From Psychrobacter phenylpyruvicus DSM 7000 = NBRC 102152 (GTDB lineage Bacteria > Pseudomonadota > Gammaproteobacteria > Pseudomonadales > Moraxellaceae), in the NCBI RefSeq assembly GCF_000685805.1, contig NZ_JMKP01000012.1, forward strand, positions 19,021-83,020: a DNA stretch of 64,000 nt. Direction: 5' to 3'. A program made the position numbers and the translations under genes. Below, one piece after another: positions 7,222 through 16,615 of this stretch; position 1 is the stretch's first letter; every line of letters starts with the position of its first letter. The notes under the pieces were generated by a model. The model worked only from the letters and a program-made list of their open reading frames with translations. It was not told the DNA's origin and searched no databases.

Positions 7222-9581
7222 CTAGTACTTTTTTCCAATTTCTATTGCTTCTTGCAATTGAGGTGCATTTCCACCACCTCCATGTGGTCCAGTAGATGGA
7301 ACTATAACGACATTCGGGTGAAATTTATAATAATTTTCCATAGTATCATAGTCGTTTCTAATTGCTTGTATAGCTCCTTCATAAGATCTATCTCCAAAAG
7401 CCTTACCTGCAACTCTAAGAGCACCGTCATTTCCTAAGTCTTTATCACCTCTAATAGCAATAACTATAACCCTTTTAGAGTTGTGCGAAGCTAAATTAAG
7501 TTGTTCTACAAAATCTTTATTATCATAATCTACTCTAGCTCCTGCAACTACTCTATAATCCCATTTACCGACTCCACGTGGTGTACCTGCAAGTAAGGCT
7601 GCATCGCCACCCATACTAAAGTCAGCTATAACTTTTAATCTATTAGGGGTATGTTGCAAATGTTCAGCCATGACAGCCCCAACCACGGGACTACTATTAT
7701 AAAACTCACTATTATTAACATCCGGCGAATTTACTGCCTCCATTTGTCCATTAGTTAGTTGGTACATTGTATTCGCTAAATTAGCAACTCCAGACGGATC
7801 TCCTAGACCTCCACCATGTAGAATTATATTTTCATCCTCAAACGCATCCCCATCAGCTTGCTGAGTCTCTAACCGCTTCTTATTTGCAGCCAACATTTCT
7901 TGCTGCTCTAGAGCGGTATTGGTATTATTAATCGCAGTCGTATCTATATTGCCCTTCGCATCTGCAATATCGCCATTGTTCGCCCATTTGCCTACGTTAT
8001 AAACTATCTCACCTAAATTACCCATTTTCGAGGCGGACGCTTCGCCTTGTCCATTACTATGTGTAATCTCTTCAGTTAATGTATTTGCATTATTATAGGT
8101 ATCGCCAATAGGAGCAATGTTGCCATTGGCAATAGTTACGCCATCACTGGTGTTTAATGCGCCACTGTCTAGGTAAATATCTTTACCTGTGGTTTCATTG
8201 GCAGAGCCTAGTACTACTGTTCCTACTACTCCACCTCGAGACTTGGTTAAGTCAGGGTTTATATAAACTGTCGCATCTTCTGCATCGGTACCTTTAGCAA
8301 ATTTATCTTTTAGCTGATTAAGCTCAACTTGCTTAACAATCTCATTGGTTAAACCTTCCTCTTCTATCTTTTCTATTTTGGCATTTAGTTCAGCAGTATC
8401 ATCACTCATGCCTGTATGATTAATATTATTAATCAATGTAATGCTATCTTTAACTTTACCTAAATTGTATTTATTTTGACTATCAGGGTTTTTGTTTCCT
8501 TTATCGGTCACAGCGGCAATGATAGCTGGTACTTTAAGCGCATCTGCAATAGTTATCGTGCCTACTTTCTTAGCATTCTTACCAATATTTTTCTGTTCAT
8601 CAGCAATCTGCGTCCGACCCGCCTCAGTAAACACTCTTGCATCGATATTGGCATCGACACCAAGTCCTGCGGTTTGTTGATCTTTAATAATGATTTCGGT
8701 ATTGAATGGATCTCGGTTGGCACCTGCTAGACTGTTTTGTCCTGTAGACGTATCAGTGGTAACGATAGCGCCTTGTCCAATCGTAGCTTTTATCACACTT
8801 TCAAATTCATTGGCATTATTGCCAACTTGTACGCCGAGGTTGTTGATGCTTTGACCTTGCTTTCCTGTACCAATACCTATACTACCGCCTAGGTTACGCT
8901 GGTCATTGGTGGCAGTGTTGATAATATCTTTGGTGGTCAGGGTGTCTGTAGTGAAGTTAAGGGTGCTACTGCTTTGATTGCCCTCACTATCGGTTTGGAT
9001 GTTAGCCATAATACCGCCAATGTTGGTGGTATGACCTACCGTGATAAATTGCTTATCACCTCTATCGATGATACCGCTTTGTTCGGCTGCAATAATACTT
9101 TTTGCGTTGCCGTTTGCTTTGTTGGCGCCTAGGCTTCCCCCTGTCGGTGCACCGCCTGATAGACTGATGCCTATGTTAGCCCCTGAGCTTTTGTTACTGC
9201 TTTCCCTAGTGTTTTGTACGGTTTCAATATAAAGCTTATCTGTGCTATAGCCACCTTCACTTGCGCCACTAATGTCAATAACCCCACCATTAATGGTGGT
9301 TGTGTCAGCACGACCATTTAGACTGTCAACACTTAAGTTAGTATTAACTTGCATGGTGCTACTACCTTCAGAGCTACTGTTTTGTGTACTTAAACCTAAG
9401 CTTACATTGCCTGCGGTGTGGGTCAGTGCAGTTTGAGTATTGTCATTTTCAGTTTTTGCTTACCAATAGTAAAGCCAAGTCCACCTGAACTAAAGACACC
9501 TGATTTCTTGGTACTACTCTCACTACTTTTACTTGAGGTGTTTTGTGCCGCTAGGATGTTGGCACATAGGTTATTAAAGGG
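7222..9581 (-). pseudogene. CdiA/filamentous-hemagglutinin-like 3' fragment with alpha/beta-hydrolase-like toxin domain, frameshifted
   Basis: The C-terminal part of a large two-partner-secretion exoprotein. The long frame (ATG 9354 to 7222, 710 residues) holds Ser/Thr/Asn/Gly-rich hemagglutinin-type sequence (FITVGHTTNIGG, LTTKDIINTATNDQ, EEITHSNGQGEA), then a distinct final domain from about residue 510. That domain shows HGGG (513-516), a nucleophile-elbow-like DFSMGGDAAL (Ser580), an acid candidate in GDKD (637-640) and His691 in GPHGGGG: the Ser-Asp-His order of alpha/beta hydrolases. Upstream, the same protein continues in another frame (GVFSSGGLGFTIGKQK) to a stop at 9582-9584. The two frames join if the A5 run at 9453-9457 had one more A. 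No N-terminal secretion region is present, so this is an orphan cdiA-CT-like module, not a working exoprotein. The lipase-type activity is inference. Confidence 0.7.
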
Positions 9582-9610
9582 TCACCTTTTGAATTGCTCA
9601 ATACCCTATA

Positions 9611-10321
9611 TTATTTGTTACAGTCAAACTTCTTCATATGATCTATTTGGTAAGAAGCCCAATTTACACTTTCAATTTCACCTTTTAAGCGTTTTTTATG
9701 CCTTTCTAACCTATCTTTTTCTCTTTCGCTCAATAAGTAAACTGCTGTAGAATCGATAATAAAACGATTATTTTGTTTATCAAAACGTGCGATATAAGTG
9801 TATTCATTAGGATAAGGGTTTTTACCTTTTTTTGCTGCTTTGTCGTTGTACCAGTTAAATACCTTGCAATCAGTTAAAGGCTCATTGGTTGGCATGTCTA
9901 TGAGATAATAGATGCTATTGTTGTATACTACTCCATCACTTGCAAGACCAAACTCAGGCACTCTATTAGTCTTTATAAGTCCCTCTTTTGTCAGCACATA
10001 CATATTTTTATGTGGATACATTTTTGCATTAGTATCTGCATTTAACAGGTAGTATTCGTAGCTTAATATTTCTCTTGGCGGTCTTTCGATAATAGGATAA
10101 AACTCTTGATATACGATACGTCTTATTAGAAAATACCTATTCCCATCAATATTTATAACACGATTAGCTTCATTACCACTTACAGACTCGACCTTTTCCT
10201 TATCAATTTTTAAAAAGAAGTTCTCGCTGGTTTTACATTTTGGTAGTAACATTGTCAATAATAATGCACCTAAAACTACTACTATCCATTTTAATGGTCT
10301 GATATCTTTATAAAATTTCAT
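9611..10321 (-). CDS. Hypothetical membrane-anchored protein, possible second immunity protein
   Basis: A 236-residue protein with a short basic N-terminus, one hydrophobic segment (residues about 12-28, WIVVVLGALLLTMLLP) and a hydrophilic remainder rich in Tyr, Lys and Asn, so probably anchored with the bulk in the periplasm. KCKTSEN follows the membrane segment, but there is no convincing lipobox. No family was recognised. It lies between two toxin fragments in the same orientation, downstream of the fragment ending at 10537. That is where an immunity gene for that toxin would be expected; the role is inferred from position. Confidence 0.5.
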   Translation of the reverse strand: MKFYKDIRPLKWIVVVLGALLLTMLLPKCKTSENFFLKIDKEKVESVSGNEANRVINIDGNRYFLIRRIVYQEFYPIIERPPREILSYEYYLLNADTNAKMYPHKNMYVLTKEGLIKTNRVPEFGLASDGVVYNNSIYYLIDMPTNEPLTDCKVFNWYNDKAAKKGKNPYPNEYTYIARFDKQNNRFIIDSTAVYLLSEREKDRLERHKKRLKGEIESVNWASYQIDHMKKFDCNK

Positions 10322-10536
10322 ACCCCACCTGATATAGAATTAAAATACTTTTATAATCCAACTATGTTGGGTCTTAGTTAAAATAGAAATTGTAGCGACT
10401 AAATATCATATAGTCGCTAGGGTACATTGTTTTAAGAATCTTAATTGATTATAGTTTGTCTATTCTTATAGCTTAGATATTGACAAATGCATAAGTTCTA
10501 TACCACTTATAATTATACAAATTTATTTTTCTAATA

Positions 10537-11196
10537 CTATCGTCCAATAGGGTGACCAGGTTTTGGTGGATTAACTTTATCTACATCATGTTCACTTTTA
10601 GCAAAATCCATTAACAATCTTATTTGTACTTCTTGATCTTTTGTTAGTGCTATTTTATTTAGTAGTTCGGTGTACTCAGCACTTGGCTTTCCACCAAAGC
10701 CATTATTTGACATACTTGAAAAGTATCTTAATTGTTCTGCGTATTTTTTAAAATTTTCTTTTGAATATTTATAGCCTGGGTTATCTTGTTTTGCACCAGG
10801 TAATAAATGCCCAGTACCTTCTGTAAAAGGTAATCCATGAAGATCATGAGCATACAAATCACCATAAAGATGTAATAAGTTTTCATCAGCAGTCGTTAAT
10901 TTATAATCTTCGTTGTTTGTTATTAAATTTAACAAAGATGAAACTTGAGCTGCCACAGACACCCTTTGAGCTTTTAATCTATCTTTTTTTGCTCGTGTAT
11001 CAGTTAGAGTTATATCATCAGCTATACCTAATGCATGAATGGAAGGCTGGTTACGATTATCTCGATTATCTCTACCGTCTGGTCTTACAACATCAAAAGG
11101 CTGAACTAAAAAACTTTGAACTAAACTGCTGCCACTCATAGCATTTCTGCTATCTGTATCTGGAGCCCATGCAGCCTTTGCAATTTTCTCATTACC
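10537..11196 (-). pseudogene. 5'-truncated polymorphic-toxin fragment (zinc phospholipase C/nuclease-like)
   Basis: The frame runs from the ATG at 11139 (200 residues), but homologous-looking sequence continues upstream in frame (AAWAPDTDSRNAM) to a stop at 11197-11199. No start codon or ribosome-binding site fits the extension, so the 5' part of a longer gene is missing. The protein has the pattern WAPDTD, HALG, LYGDLYAHDLHG, GTGHLLPG and a final AEQLRYFSS. It resembles C-terminal domains of Rhs/CDI-type toxins with a Zn-dependent phospholipase C/S1-P1-like fold, rich in spaced His and Asp. That assignment is from memory of such domains. The product ends in a Pro-rich PPKPGHPIGR tail. Confidence 0.5.
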
Positions 11197-11426
11197 TTAG
11201 AGTATTTTTACTTCAGACGTGGACTGTGGTTTTATATGATATATCCCAACATCTCCGATTAAATGATTGGATTATGTTGCCTATCAGAAATCTATATATG
11301 AAAAAAAAGACATAAAAAATAAAAGACGCCCAAAAAGGACGTCTAGTTCAACTACTACTTAGTAGGTTACAGTAGCCTATGCCTCTAATTTTCTGTATAC
11401 ATGCCATGGTTAGTGAAAACTAGCCA
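11197..11426. other. Spacer at the right border of the toxin island
   Basis: A 230-bp spacer between the truncated toxin fragment and the NADAR gene. It holds the terminator at 11324-11344. The remainder (11200-11320) is AT-rich with no recognisable coding remnant; in particular no piece of a DarT toxin was seen. Confidence 0.4.
11324..11344 (-). terminator. Rho-independent terminator after the NADAR gene
   Basis: Minus-strand stem AGACGTCC / GGGCGTCT (8 bp, one mismatch) with a T5 loop, followed by TTTATTTTTTATG. It lies about 80 bp downstream of the stop at 11427. Confidence 0.6.
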
Positions 11427-12137
11427 TCAAAACCAACCTGCTTCCAAAAGATGTTCAGTATTGCTTAGCTCAAAGCTAGTAACTAAGTCATAAAACTCAC
11501 CTGGGTCTTCCACTTTGTCTAGTAACTCTCGTTTGTATAGAGCGACAAACATCGCAAGTGAGTAAGCCGCACAATGGATAGATTTTTTAGGATTAAATGA
11601 GATATCAGTAAAAGCCTGATATTGAACAACTTCTTCATGTAATTCTGGATGTTGTTTTAGAGCGTTGATATAAAGCCAGTCATAAAAAGTGGTTAATGGT
11701 TCAACCCCCCACTCCATACCAAAATAATCATAACCCGTTAACTCACCAGATGAGATTAAACTGTCATCTTTTCTCGCCTGCCTAGGTTTTTCAGTCAGTA
11801 AATCTAAGTAAGGTCCGCCATTCTCAAACACCTTGCTGGCTTGAAATGCGTTCTCAACACTGCTCTTTTGGCCATTGTCATTGGTAATTTGTAAGCTATA
11901 AGGACTTAGCGGAAAGCTTAATTTATTGCCTGATTTGGTCGATAGCTCCAATACATTTTTAAAGCCATATTTCTTTTTTATGACTCGGTGCAGATCATTA
12001 AGGGTCTTTTTCTTCTGTCTAGTAGCAAACCCCACATGCCGCTCAATTCGAACCATATCGGTTTTTACCAGATTATCACTGCCCACTCTTGGCATAAATA
12101 CGGGTTTAGATTCCATGGGAGTTGTTGCTTGTTCCAT
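11427..12137 (-). CDS. DarT1-associated NADAR-type antitoxin homologue
   Basis: Predicted ADP-ribosyl hydrolase of the NADAR superfamily, in the branch that pairs with DarT1 toxins, which ADP-ribosylate DNA. The 236-residue product has the branch's N-terminal region (KPVFMPRV, HVGFATRQKKKTLNDLH, LELSTKSG). The NADAR core follows: SPYSLQITN, SVENAFQASKVFENGGPY near residues 92-109, SGELTGYDYFGMEWG, TTFYDWLYINAL and AFTDISFNPKKSIHCAAY. It is full length for the family as remembered. In known systems it removes ADP-ribose from guanine and sits next to darT1, but no DarT gene lies on either side here. So it is either an orphan antitoxin acting in trans or a relic. Family call confident; activity inferred. 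Confidence 0.78.
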   Translation of the reverse strand: MEQATTPMESKPVFMPRVGSDNLVKTDMVRIERHVGFATRQKKKTLNDLHRVIKKKYGFKNVLELSTKSGNKLSFPLSPYSLQITNDNGQKSSVENAFQASKVFENGGPYLDLLTEKPRQARKDDSLISSGELTGYDYFGMEWGVEPLTTFYDWLYINALKQHPELHEEVVQYQAFTDISFNPKKSIHCAAYSLAMFVALYKRELLDKVEDPGEFYDLVTSFELSNTEHLLEAGWF

Positions 12138-12279
12138 AACGAGGTGCCTTTTACTTTAAAATCTTACTATCAATAAATATTACTTAGTCTTAGCGAGGCA
12201 GTTTAGCGGATTCTTTATGATTTATCTTGTGCTATTTCTTTAGTTTATTAAAAAGTATAAAAATATACTTATAAAAAAA

Positions 12280-12310
12280 CCGCCCTGATATTAGATAAAT
12301 ATCAGGGCGG
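12280..12310 (-). terminator. Rho-independent terminator after the DUF962 gene
   Basis: A perfect 13-bp inverted repeat (CCGCCCTGATATT and complement) around a 5-base loop, followed on the minus strand by a T-tract. It is placed 20 bp past the stop at 12330. Confidence 0.85.
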
Positions 12311-12329
12311 CGATTAATTTTTGTTAATC

Positions 12330-12722
12330 CTAACTAATCTTATCAAACTTTGGATCTTTCAAACTGACATTGCCACGAAGAATGTCTGAGTACATTCGAA
12401 AGTCACTAACGAAACTTTGTACCGGATATTTGAAAGTGGCGGGCTTGTTCTTTTCAAAAAAGAAATGACCAACCCAAGCGCAGGCATAACCAGCAGCAAT
12501 ACCTTTTAATACAGGACTCAACCTACCCGTTTTTAATGCGGTCGCAAATCCAATTAAACCGAAACTACTGCCAGCGAAATGTAATCTACGTGATATGACA
12601 TTTTGATGTTCTTCGAGATAAAAACTATAAAAGCTTTTATTGACGGGCTTAGTGGTAACTACTTGATAATTTGGGGTGTTTTCTTGAGTTATTACAGGCT
12701 TGGTATCTAATGAGATGGTCAT
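12330..12722 (-). CDS. DUF962/Mpo1-like membrane protein
   Basis: A 130-residue protein of the Mpo1/DUF962 family. Its yeast member Mpo1 is an Fe2+-dependent dioxygenase in fatty-acid alpha-oxidation; bacterial members are uncharacterised. Conserved elements seen are FYLEEHQN (about 32-39), RRLHFAGSSFGLIG with the His of the first membrane segment, and WVGHFFFEKNKPATF (about 84-98), whose His and Asn/Pro are typical. The C-terminal FRMYSDILRG also fits. It is monocistronic with its own strong terminator. Confidence 0.8.
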   Translation of the reverse strand: MTISLDTKPVITQENTPNYQVVTTKPVNKSFYSFYLEEHQNVISRRLHFAGSSFGLIGFATALKTGRLSPVLKGIAAGYACAWVGHFFFEKNKPATFKYPVQSFVSDFRMYSDILRGNVSLKDPKFDKIS

Positions 12723-12886
12723 AGTAGCATCCTTGCTTAATGAGTATTACTTTTGAATTTGTTAAATTCAATATCCTTTAAATATGACTTCCTGTCAAAT
12801 ATCAAACATTGATAGGACACACTATGAGCAGGTTCTATTGAAAGTCTACATAGCCATTAATAAGTGTGTGCCATATGTTGATTTCA

Positions 12887-13282
12887 CTAATCTCTTTTCA
12901 TCTTAACGACATTCATGCTGGGATAAGCCAAATCAATTTTATACTTTTGGCCACCGCGATATGCCTTTGTTTTGACAATACCTTGGCTGTGCTTGTAGTC
13001 GACCTTCTCAACTCGGTAGCCCATGCTATTTAGCTTACGAGTAGCCAGTCTTTCGGCATTAACTCTATTATAGTCACTCTTCTTATAATCTTTGTTTTTG
13101 TGCTTATTTTTGTTTTTATGGCCATTATGTTTTTTATAATCGCCTTTACCATTAGGATAATAAACACCCCCATTAGGATGGTAAATAGGACCATCTACGA
13201 TCAGCGGAGTTGAGGTACATCCTGTGGTAACTGCTAACATTACAGCGGCAATGCCTGCGGCCAGTGCTTTAGATTGGGTCAT
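12887..13282 (-). CDS. Small putative lipoprotein with Lys/His/Asn-rich linker
   Basis: A 131-residue protein starting at the Met at 13282 (MTQSKALAAG), which gives a normal signal peptide ending AVTTGC, an imperfect but plausible lipobox. Residues about 30-80 contain two HPNGG/YPNGK motifs and a very basic, repeat-like stretch of Lys, His and Asn (KKHNGHKNKNKHKNKD). The last 55 residues (AERLATRKLNSMGYRVEKVDY to the C-terminus) resemble small PepSY-like domains. The function is unknown. An upstream in-frame start at 13330 would precede the signal peptide with extra hydrophobic residues and was not chosen. Confidence 0.6.
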   Translation of the reverse strand: MTQSKALAAGIAAVMLAVTTGCTSTPLIVDGPIYHPNGGVYYPNGKGDYKKHNGHKNKNKHKNKDYKKSDYNRVNAERLATRKLNSMGYRVEKVDYKHSQGIVKTKAYRGGQKYKIDLAYPSMNVVKMKRD

Positions 13283-13452
13283 GGTGATACATCCATATAT
13301 AATTAATTGAAATAATAAAAAATCAAACAATAGGTTGAAATATTTTATTACAATTATGTGACAGTAGCAGTCACCTTATATAGACGGTTGGTATCTTAAG
13401 CGTTATCAGTTGTAACTAGACATATCATCAATCAAGCAAATTACATCAAAGT

Positions 13453-13779
13453 TTATCGCTCACAAATCTCGGAGCGCACTATAAATCTTTTCCCTTCCGG
13501 TATTTCTAAAGAGAAGCTGGCACCGCGCCCAGCTACCACATCTATGGTTAGATCAGTATGTTCCCATAGCTCAAACTGCGCCTTGCCTATATAAAAAGGA
13601 CAGCCGCCTATCTCTCCTACTAATACATCTTGCTGGCCCACTTTAAACTCGCCTAATGGGTAACACATTGGTGAGCTGCCATCACAACAGCCCCCTGATT
13701 GGTGAAACATTAAATCACCGTGCTTGGATTTAAGTAATTCAATCAGCTCAATGCATGCTGGCGTGGCTGTAACTTTCAT
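13453..13779 (-). CDS. DUF779 domain protein
   Basis: A 108-residue cytoplasmic protein of the DUF779 family. It carries FHQSGGCCDGSSPMC (about residues 25-39) and the GCPFYIGKAQFELWEHT segment that define the family. The Cys-rich motif suggests metal or cofactor binding. DUF779 genes are commonly found next to acetaldehyde or other aldehyde dehydrogenases. Here it follows the alcohol and aldehyde dehydrogenase genes on the same strand, 235 bp downstream of the alcohol dehydrogenase, with a terminator in between. Confidence 0.85.
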   Translation of the reverse strand: MKVTATPACIELIELLKSKHGDLMFHQSGGCCDGSSPMCYPLGEFKVGQQDVLVGEIGGCPFYIGKAQFELWEHTDLTIDVVAGRGASFSLEIPEGKRFIVRSEICER

Positions 13780-13833
13780 AATGGTACTCCTAGTTATTAA
13801 AAGCTTTGTAAGTAAGGGTTATGCGGATATAAG

Positions 13834-13865
13834 CATAGGCATCGGCATAGGTATAGGCACATATA
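13834..13865. repeat. Short degenerate GGCATA-type tandem repeat
   Basis: About five imperfect copies of a six-base unit (GGCATA, GGCATC, GGTATA) in the spacer between DUF779 and the alcohol dehydrogenase gene. It is too short to assign a function and may be replication slippage. Confidence 0.4.
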
Positions 13866-13878
13866 AAAAATAAAAAAA

Positions 13879-13934
13879 GGGCCGCATCGCCATTAATCCA
13901 CATCAAAAGTGATGAGATTAAAAACGATGTGCCC
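13879..13934 (-). terminator. Probable terminator after the alcohol dehydrogenase gene
   Basis: A long imperfect hairpin. The outer arms GGGCACATCG and CGATGCGGCCC pair with one bulge, an inner partly paired segment contains CATC/GATG, and TTTTTTTATTTTTT follows on the minus strand. It lies about 80 bp past the stop at 14015. Confidence 0.5.
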
Positions 13935-14014
13935 CGTTGTTAACAGCAGTTTATGCCTAAATATATATCAATCGTTTTATGATATATATCAAACTAATTG
14001 CATAAACACACTAA

Positions 14015-15043
14015 CTACTTAGAATAGTCAATTACAATACGACCCTCGATTTTTCCTTGTCGCATACGCTCAAAAATATCGTTGATATTCTCCAGAGGCT
14101 CCGCAGCGACTGTAGCCTTAACCTTGCCTGCTGCTGCCATATCTAGCGACTCCTGTAAGTCAAGACGAGTGCCTACAATAGAGCCACGGATGGTAATACC
14201 ATTTAGTACCGTATCAAAGATAGAAACTGGGAATTCACCTGTTGGTAAGCCATTACAAACCAATGTACCACCCCGACGTAGCATATCTAAAGCCTGATCA
14301 AACGCCTTTGCTGATACTGCAGTGACTAAAGCACCGTGAGCGCCCCCAATCTCTTGCTGCAGATACTCACCCGGATCGGTATTCTTCGCGTTCACTACAA
14401 CTTTAGCGCCCAGTCTTTTGGCAAAGTCTAGCTTCTCATCATCGATATCCACCGCAGCGACGTTAAGTCCCATAGCAATAGCATATTGCACTGCCATGTG
14501 ACCCAGTCCGCCGATACCTGAAATAACCACCCAGTCGCCTGGCTTGGTATCAGTCATTTTTAGGCCTTTATAGACAGTGACGCCGGCACACAATACTGGA
14601 GCAATTTCGACAGAGTCTACGCCCTCAGGGATAATGCCGACATAATTGGCATCTGCAACTACATATTCCGAGAAGCTACCATTTACCGAATAACCAGAGT
14701 TTTCCTGCTTTTCACATAAAGTTTCCCAGCCGCCCAGACAGTGAGTACAGTGTCCACAGGCTGAATACAACCAAGGCACTCCGACCCGATCGCCTTTTTT
14801 GACATGGTGTACATTTTCACCAACCTCAGTAATAATCCCTACGCCTTCGTGGCCTGGAATAAAGGGTGGATTCGGTTTGACGGGCCAATCCCCTTCTACT
14901 GCATGAAGATCGGTATGACAAACCCCTGAGGCTTCCATTTTTACCACGATTTGACCTGGACCTGCAGTGGGTATAGCTACTTCTTCAATCTTTAGAGGCT
15001 GGTTGAGCTCATGCAGTACAGCTGCTTTCATTTTATTAGACAT
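14015..15043 (-). CDS. adhP: Zinc-dependent alcohol dehydrogenase (AdhP type)
   Basis: NAD-dependent medium-chain alcohol dehydrogenase, likely converting ethanol or other primary alcohols to aldehydes. The 342-residue product has the catalytic zinc ligands Cys42 (GVCHTDLH) and His65-Glu66 (PGHEGVG). Structural-zinc cysteines are at about 96, 99, 102 and 110 ([15 protein letters not shown]). The Rossmann motif GIGGLGH follows near residue 176. Length and motifs match AdhP. It follows the aldehyde dehydrogenase gene by 45 bp on the same strand, so the two steps from alcohol to acid are probably co-transcribed. Confidence 0.9.
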   Translation of the reverse strand: MSNKMKAAVLHELNQPLKIEEVAIPTAGPGQIVVKMEASGVCHTDLHAVEGDWPVKPNPPFIPGHEGVGIITEVGENVHHVKKGDRVGVPWLYSACGHCTHCLGGWETLCEKQENSGYSVNGSFSEYVVADANYVGIIPEGVDSVEIAPVLCAGVTVYKGLKMTDTKPGDWVVISGIGGLGHMAVQYAIAMGLNVAAVDIDDEKLDFAKRLGAKVVVNAKNTDPGEYLQQEIGGAHGALVTAVSAKAFDQALDMLRRGGTLVCNGLPTGEFPVSIFDTVLNGITIRGSIVGTRLDLQESLDMAAAGKVKATVAAEPLENINDIFERMRQGKIEGRIVIDYSK

Positions 15044-15088
15044 ATTAAATTCCTTTTAATCGATTGTTGAAACTTATTGGCGCTTATT

Positions 15089-16615
15089 TTAGAAAAAACC
15101 CATAGCCTTAGGGCTATAAGACACCAACATGTTTTTGGTTTGCTGATAATGATTCAACATCATCAGATGGTTCTCACGGCCAATCCCTGACTGCTTGTAG
15201 CCACCAAAGGCTGAGTGTGCCGGATATACATGGTAGCAGTTGGTCCATACACGGCCTGCCTGGATACTGCGGCCGAAGCGGTAAGCTTTGTGTACGCTAC
15301 GGGTCCAAACACCCGCACCTAACCCATATAAAGTGTCGTTGGCTATGCGCAGTGCTTCCTCATCATCTTTAAAGGTAGTTACAGCAAGCACAGGACCAAA
15401 GATTTCTTCTTGGAAAATGCGCATGTCATTGCTGCCTTCAAAGATGGTAGGCTGCACATAGTAGCCATTGCCCATATCCCCATCATGCTTGGCCTGTTCA
15501 CCACCGACCAATACTTTGGCGCCCTCTTTTTTACCGATATCTAGATAAGACAATATTTTTTCCAGTTGATCTGAGCTGGCTTGCGCGCCCACCATAGTTT
15601 CGGTATCCAGAGGGTTACCGAGCTTAATGGCTTTAACACGCTCAATACAGCGCTTGATAAATTCATCATAGATACTTTCATGCACCAGTGCGCGCGAGGG
15701 ACAAGTACAGACCTCACCTTGGTTTAGCGCAAACATTACCAGACCTTCTACTGCCTTATCTAAGAAGTCATCGTCCTCGTCCATAATGTCAGCAAAGAAG
15801 ATGTTCGGGCTCTTACCGCCCAGCTCTAACGTTACCGGAATGATGTTTTCACTGGCGTATTGCATGATTAGACGACCCGTGGTGGTCTCCCCGGTGAAGG
15901 CAATTTTGCTAATGCGAGGGTTGGATGCTAATGGTTTACCGGCCTCTACCCCAAAGCCGTTGACTACGTTTAACACCCCTTTTGGCAAGATATCAGCCAA
16001 TCCTATGGTCTCGATAAGATACATAATGGAGGCTGGAGTCTGTTCAGCAGGTTTAAGCACGATACAGTTACCTGCAGCCAATGCTGGTGCGATTTTCCAA
16101 ATAGCCATTAATAATGGGAAATTCCAAGGAATAATCTGACCAACTACCCCTAGCGGTTCATGGAAGTGATAGGCCACAGTGTCTTCATCAATTTGGCTAA
16201 TACCGCCTTCTTGAGCACGGATTGCTCCAGCAAAATAACGTAAATGGTCGACAGCCAAGGGGATATCGGCAGCTAGAGTCTCTCTGACTGGCTTACCATT
16301 GTCGTAGCACTCAGCCACCGCAATTTTCTCAAGATTCTCTTCCATCTTGTCAGCGATTTTTAGCAAAAGGTTAGAGCGCTCAGTGACACTGGTTTTACCC
16401 CAGGCATCTTTGGCGGCGTGGGCCGCATCTAAGGCTTTTTCGATGTCAGCAGCTTTTGAACGGGCGACTTGGCAAATGACCTTGCCATCGATAGGACTGG
16501 TGTTTTCAAAATACTCACCATCAATGGGGGCAACCCACTCTCCGCCAATAAAATTATCATATTTTTTGCGGAACTTAACTAAACTATTTTCAGTATTAGG
16601 GGTTTGGTACAACAT
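15089..16615 (-). CDS. NAD-dependent aldehyde dehydrogenase (ExaC/AldB-like)
   Basis: Oxidises acetaldehyde or a similar aldehyde to the acid. The 508-residue product has the cofactor motif PWNFPLLM (163-170), the catalytic base Glu264 in LELGGKSPN and the nucleophile Cys303 in GEVCTCPSR. The doubled-Cys CTCPSR form is typical of the AldB/ExaC group of acetaldehyde dehydrogenases. It is the first gene of an alcohol-oxidation unit followed by an AdhP-type dehydrogenase and DUF779. The upstream 416-bp spacer separates it from the divergent Nramp-like genes. No adjacent regulator gene was found. Confidence 0.9.
   Translation of the reverse strand: MLYQTPNTENSLVKFRKKYDNFIGGEWVAPIDGEYFENTSPIDGKVICQVARSKAADIEKALDAAHAAKDAWGKTSVTERSNLLLKIADKMEENLEKIAVAECYDNGKPVRETLAADIPLAVDHLRYFAGAIRAQEGGISQIDEDTVAYHFHEPLGVVGQIIPWNFPLLMAIWKIAPALAAGNCIVLKPAEQTPASIMYLIETIGLADILPKGVLNVVNGFGVEAGKPLASNPRISKIAFTGETTTGRLIMQYASENIIPVTLELGGKSPNIFFADIMDEDDDFLDKAVEGLVMFALNQGEVCTCPSRALVHESIYDEFIKRCIERVKAIKLGNPLDTETMVGAQASSDQLEKILSYLDIGKKEGAKVLVGGEQAKHDGDMGNGYYVQPTIFEGSNDMRIFQEEIFGPVLAVTTFKDDEEALRIANDTLYGLGAGVWTRSVHKAYRFGRSIQAGRVWTNCYHVYPAHSAFGGYKQSGIGRENHLMMLNHYQQTKNMLVSYSPKAMGFF

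Noticed and set aside
9418..9750. Plus-strand 110-codon ORF across the toxin island
   Set aside because: It lies antisense to the frameshifted FHA-like sequence and the 236-residue protein, lacks a ribosome site and has low-complexity Leu-rich content; a shadow frame.
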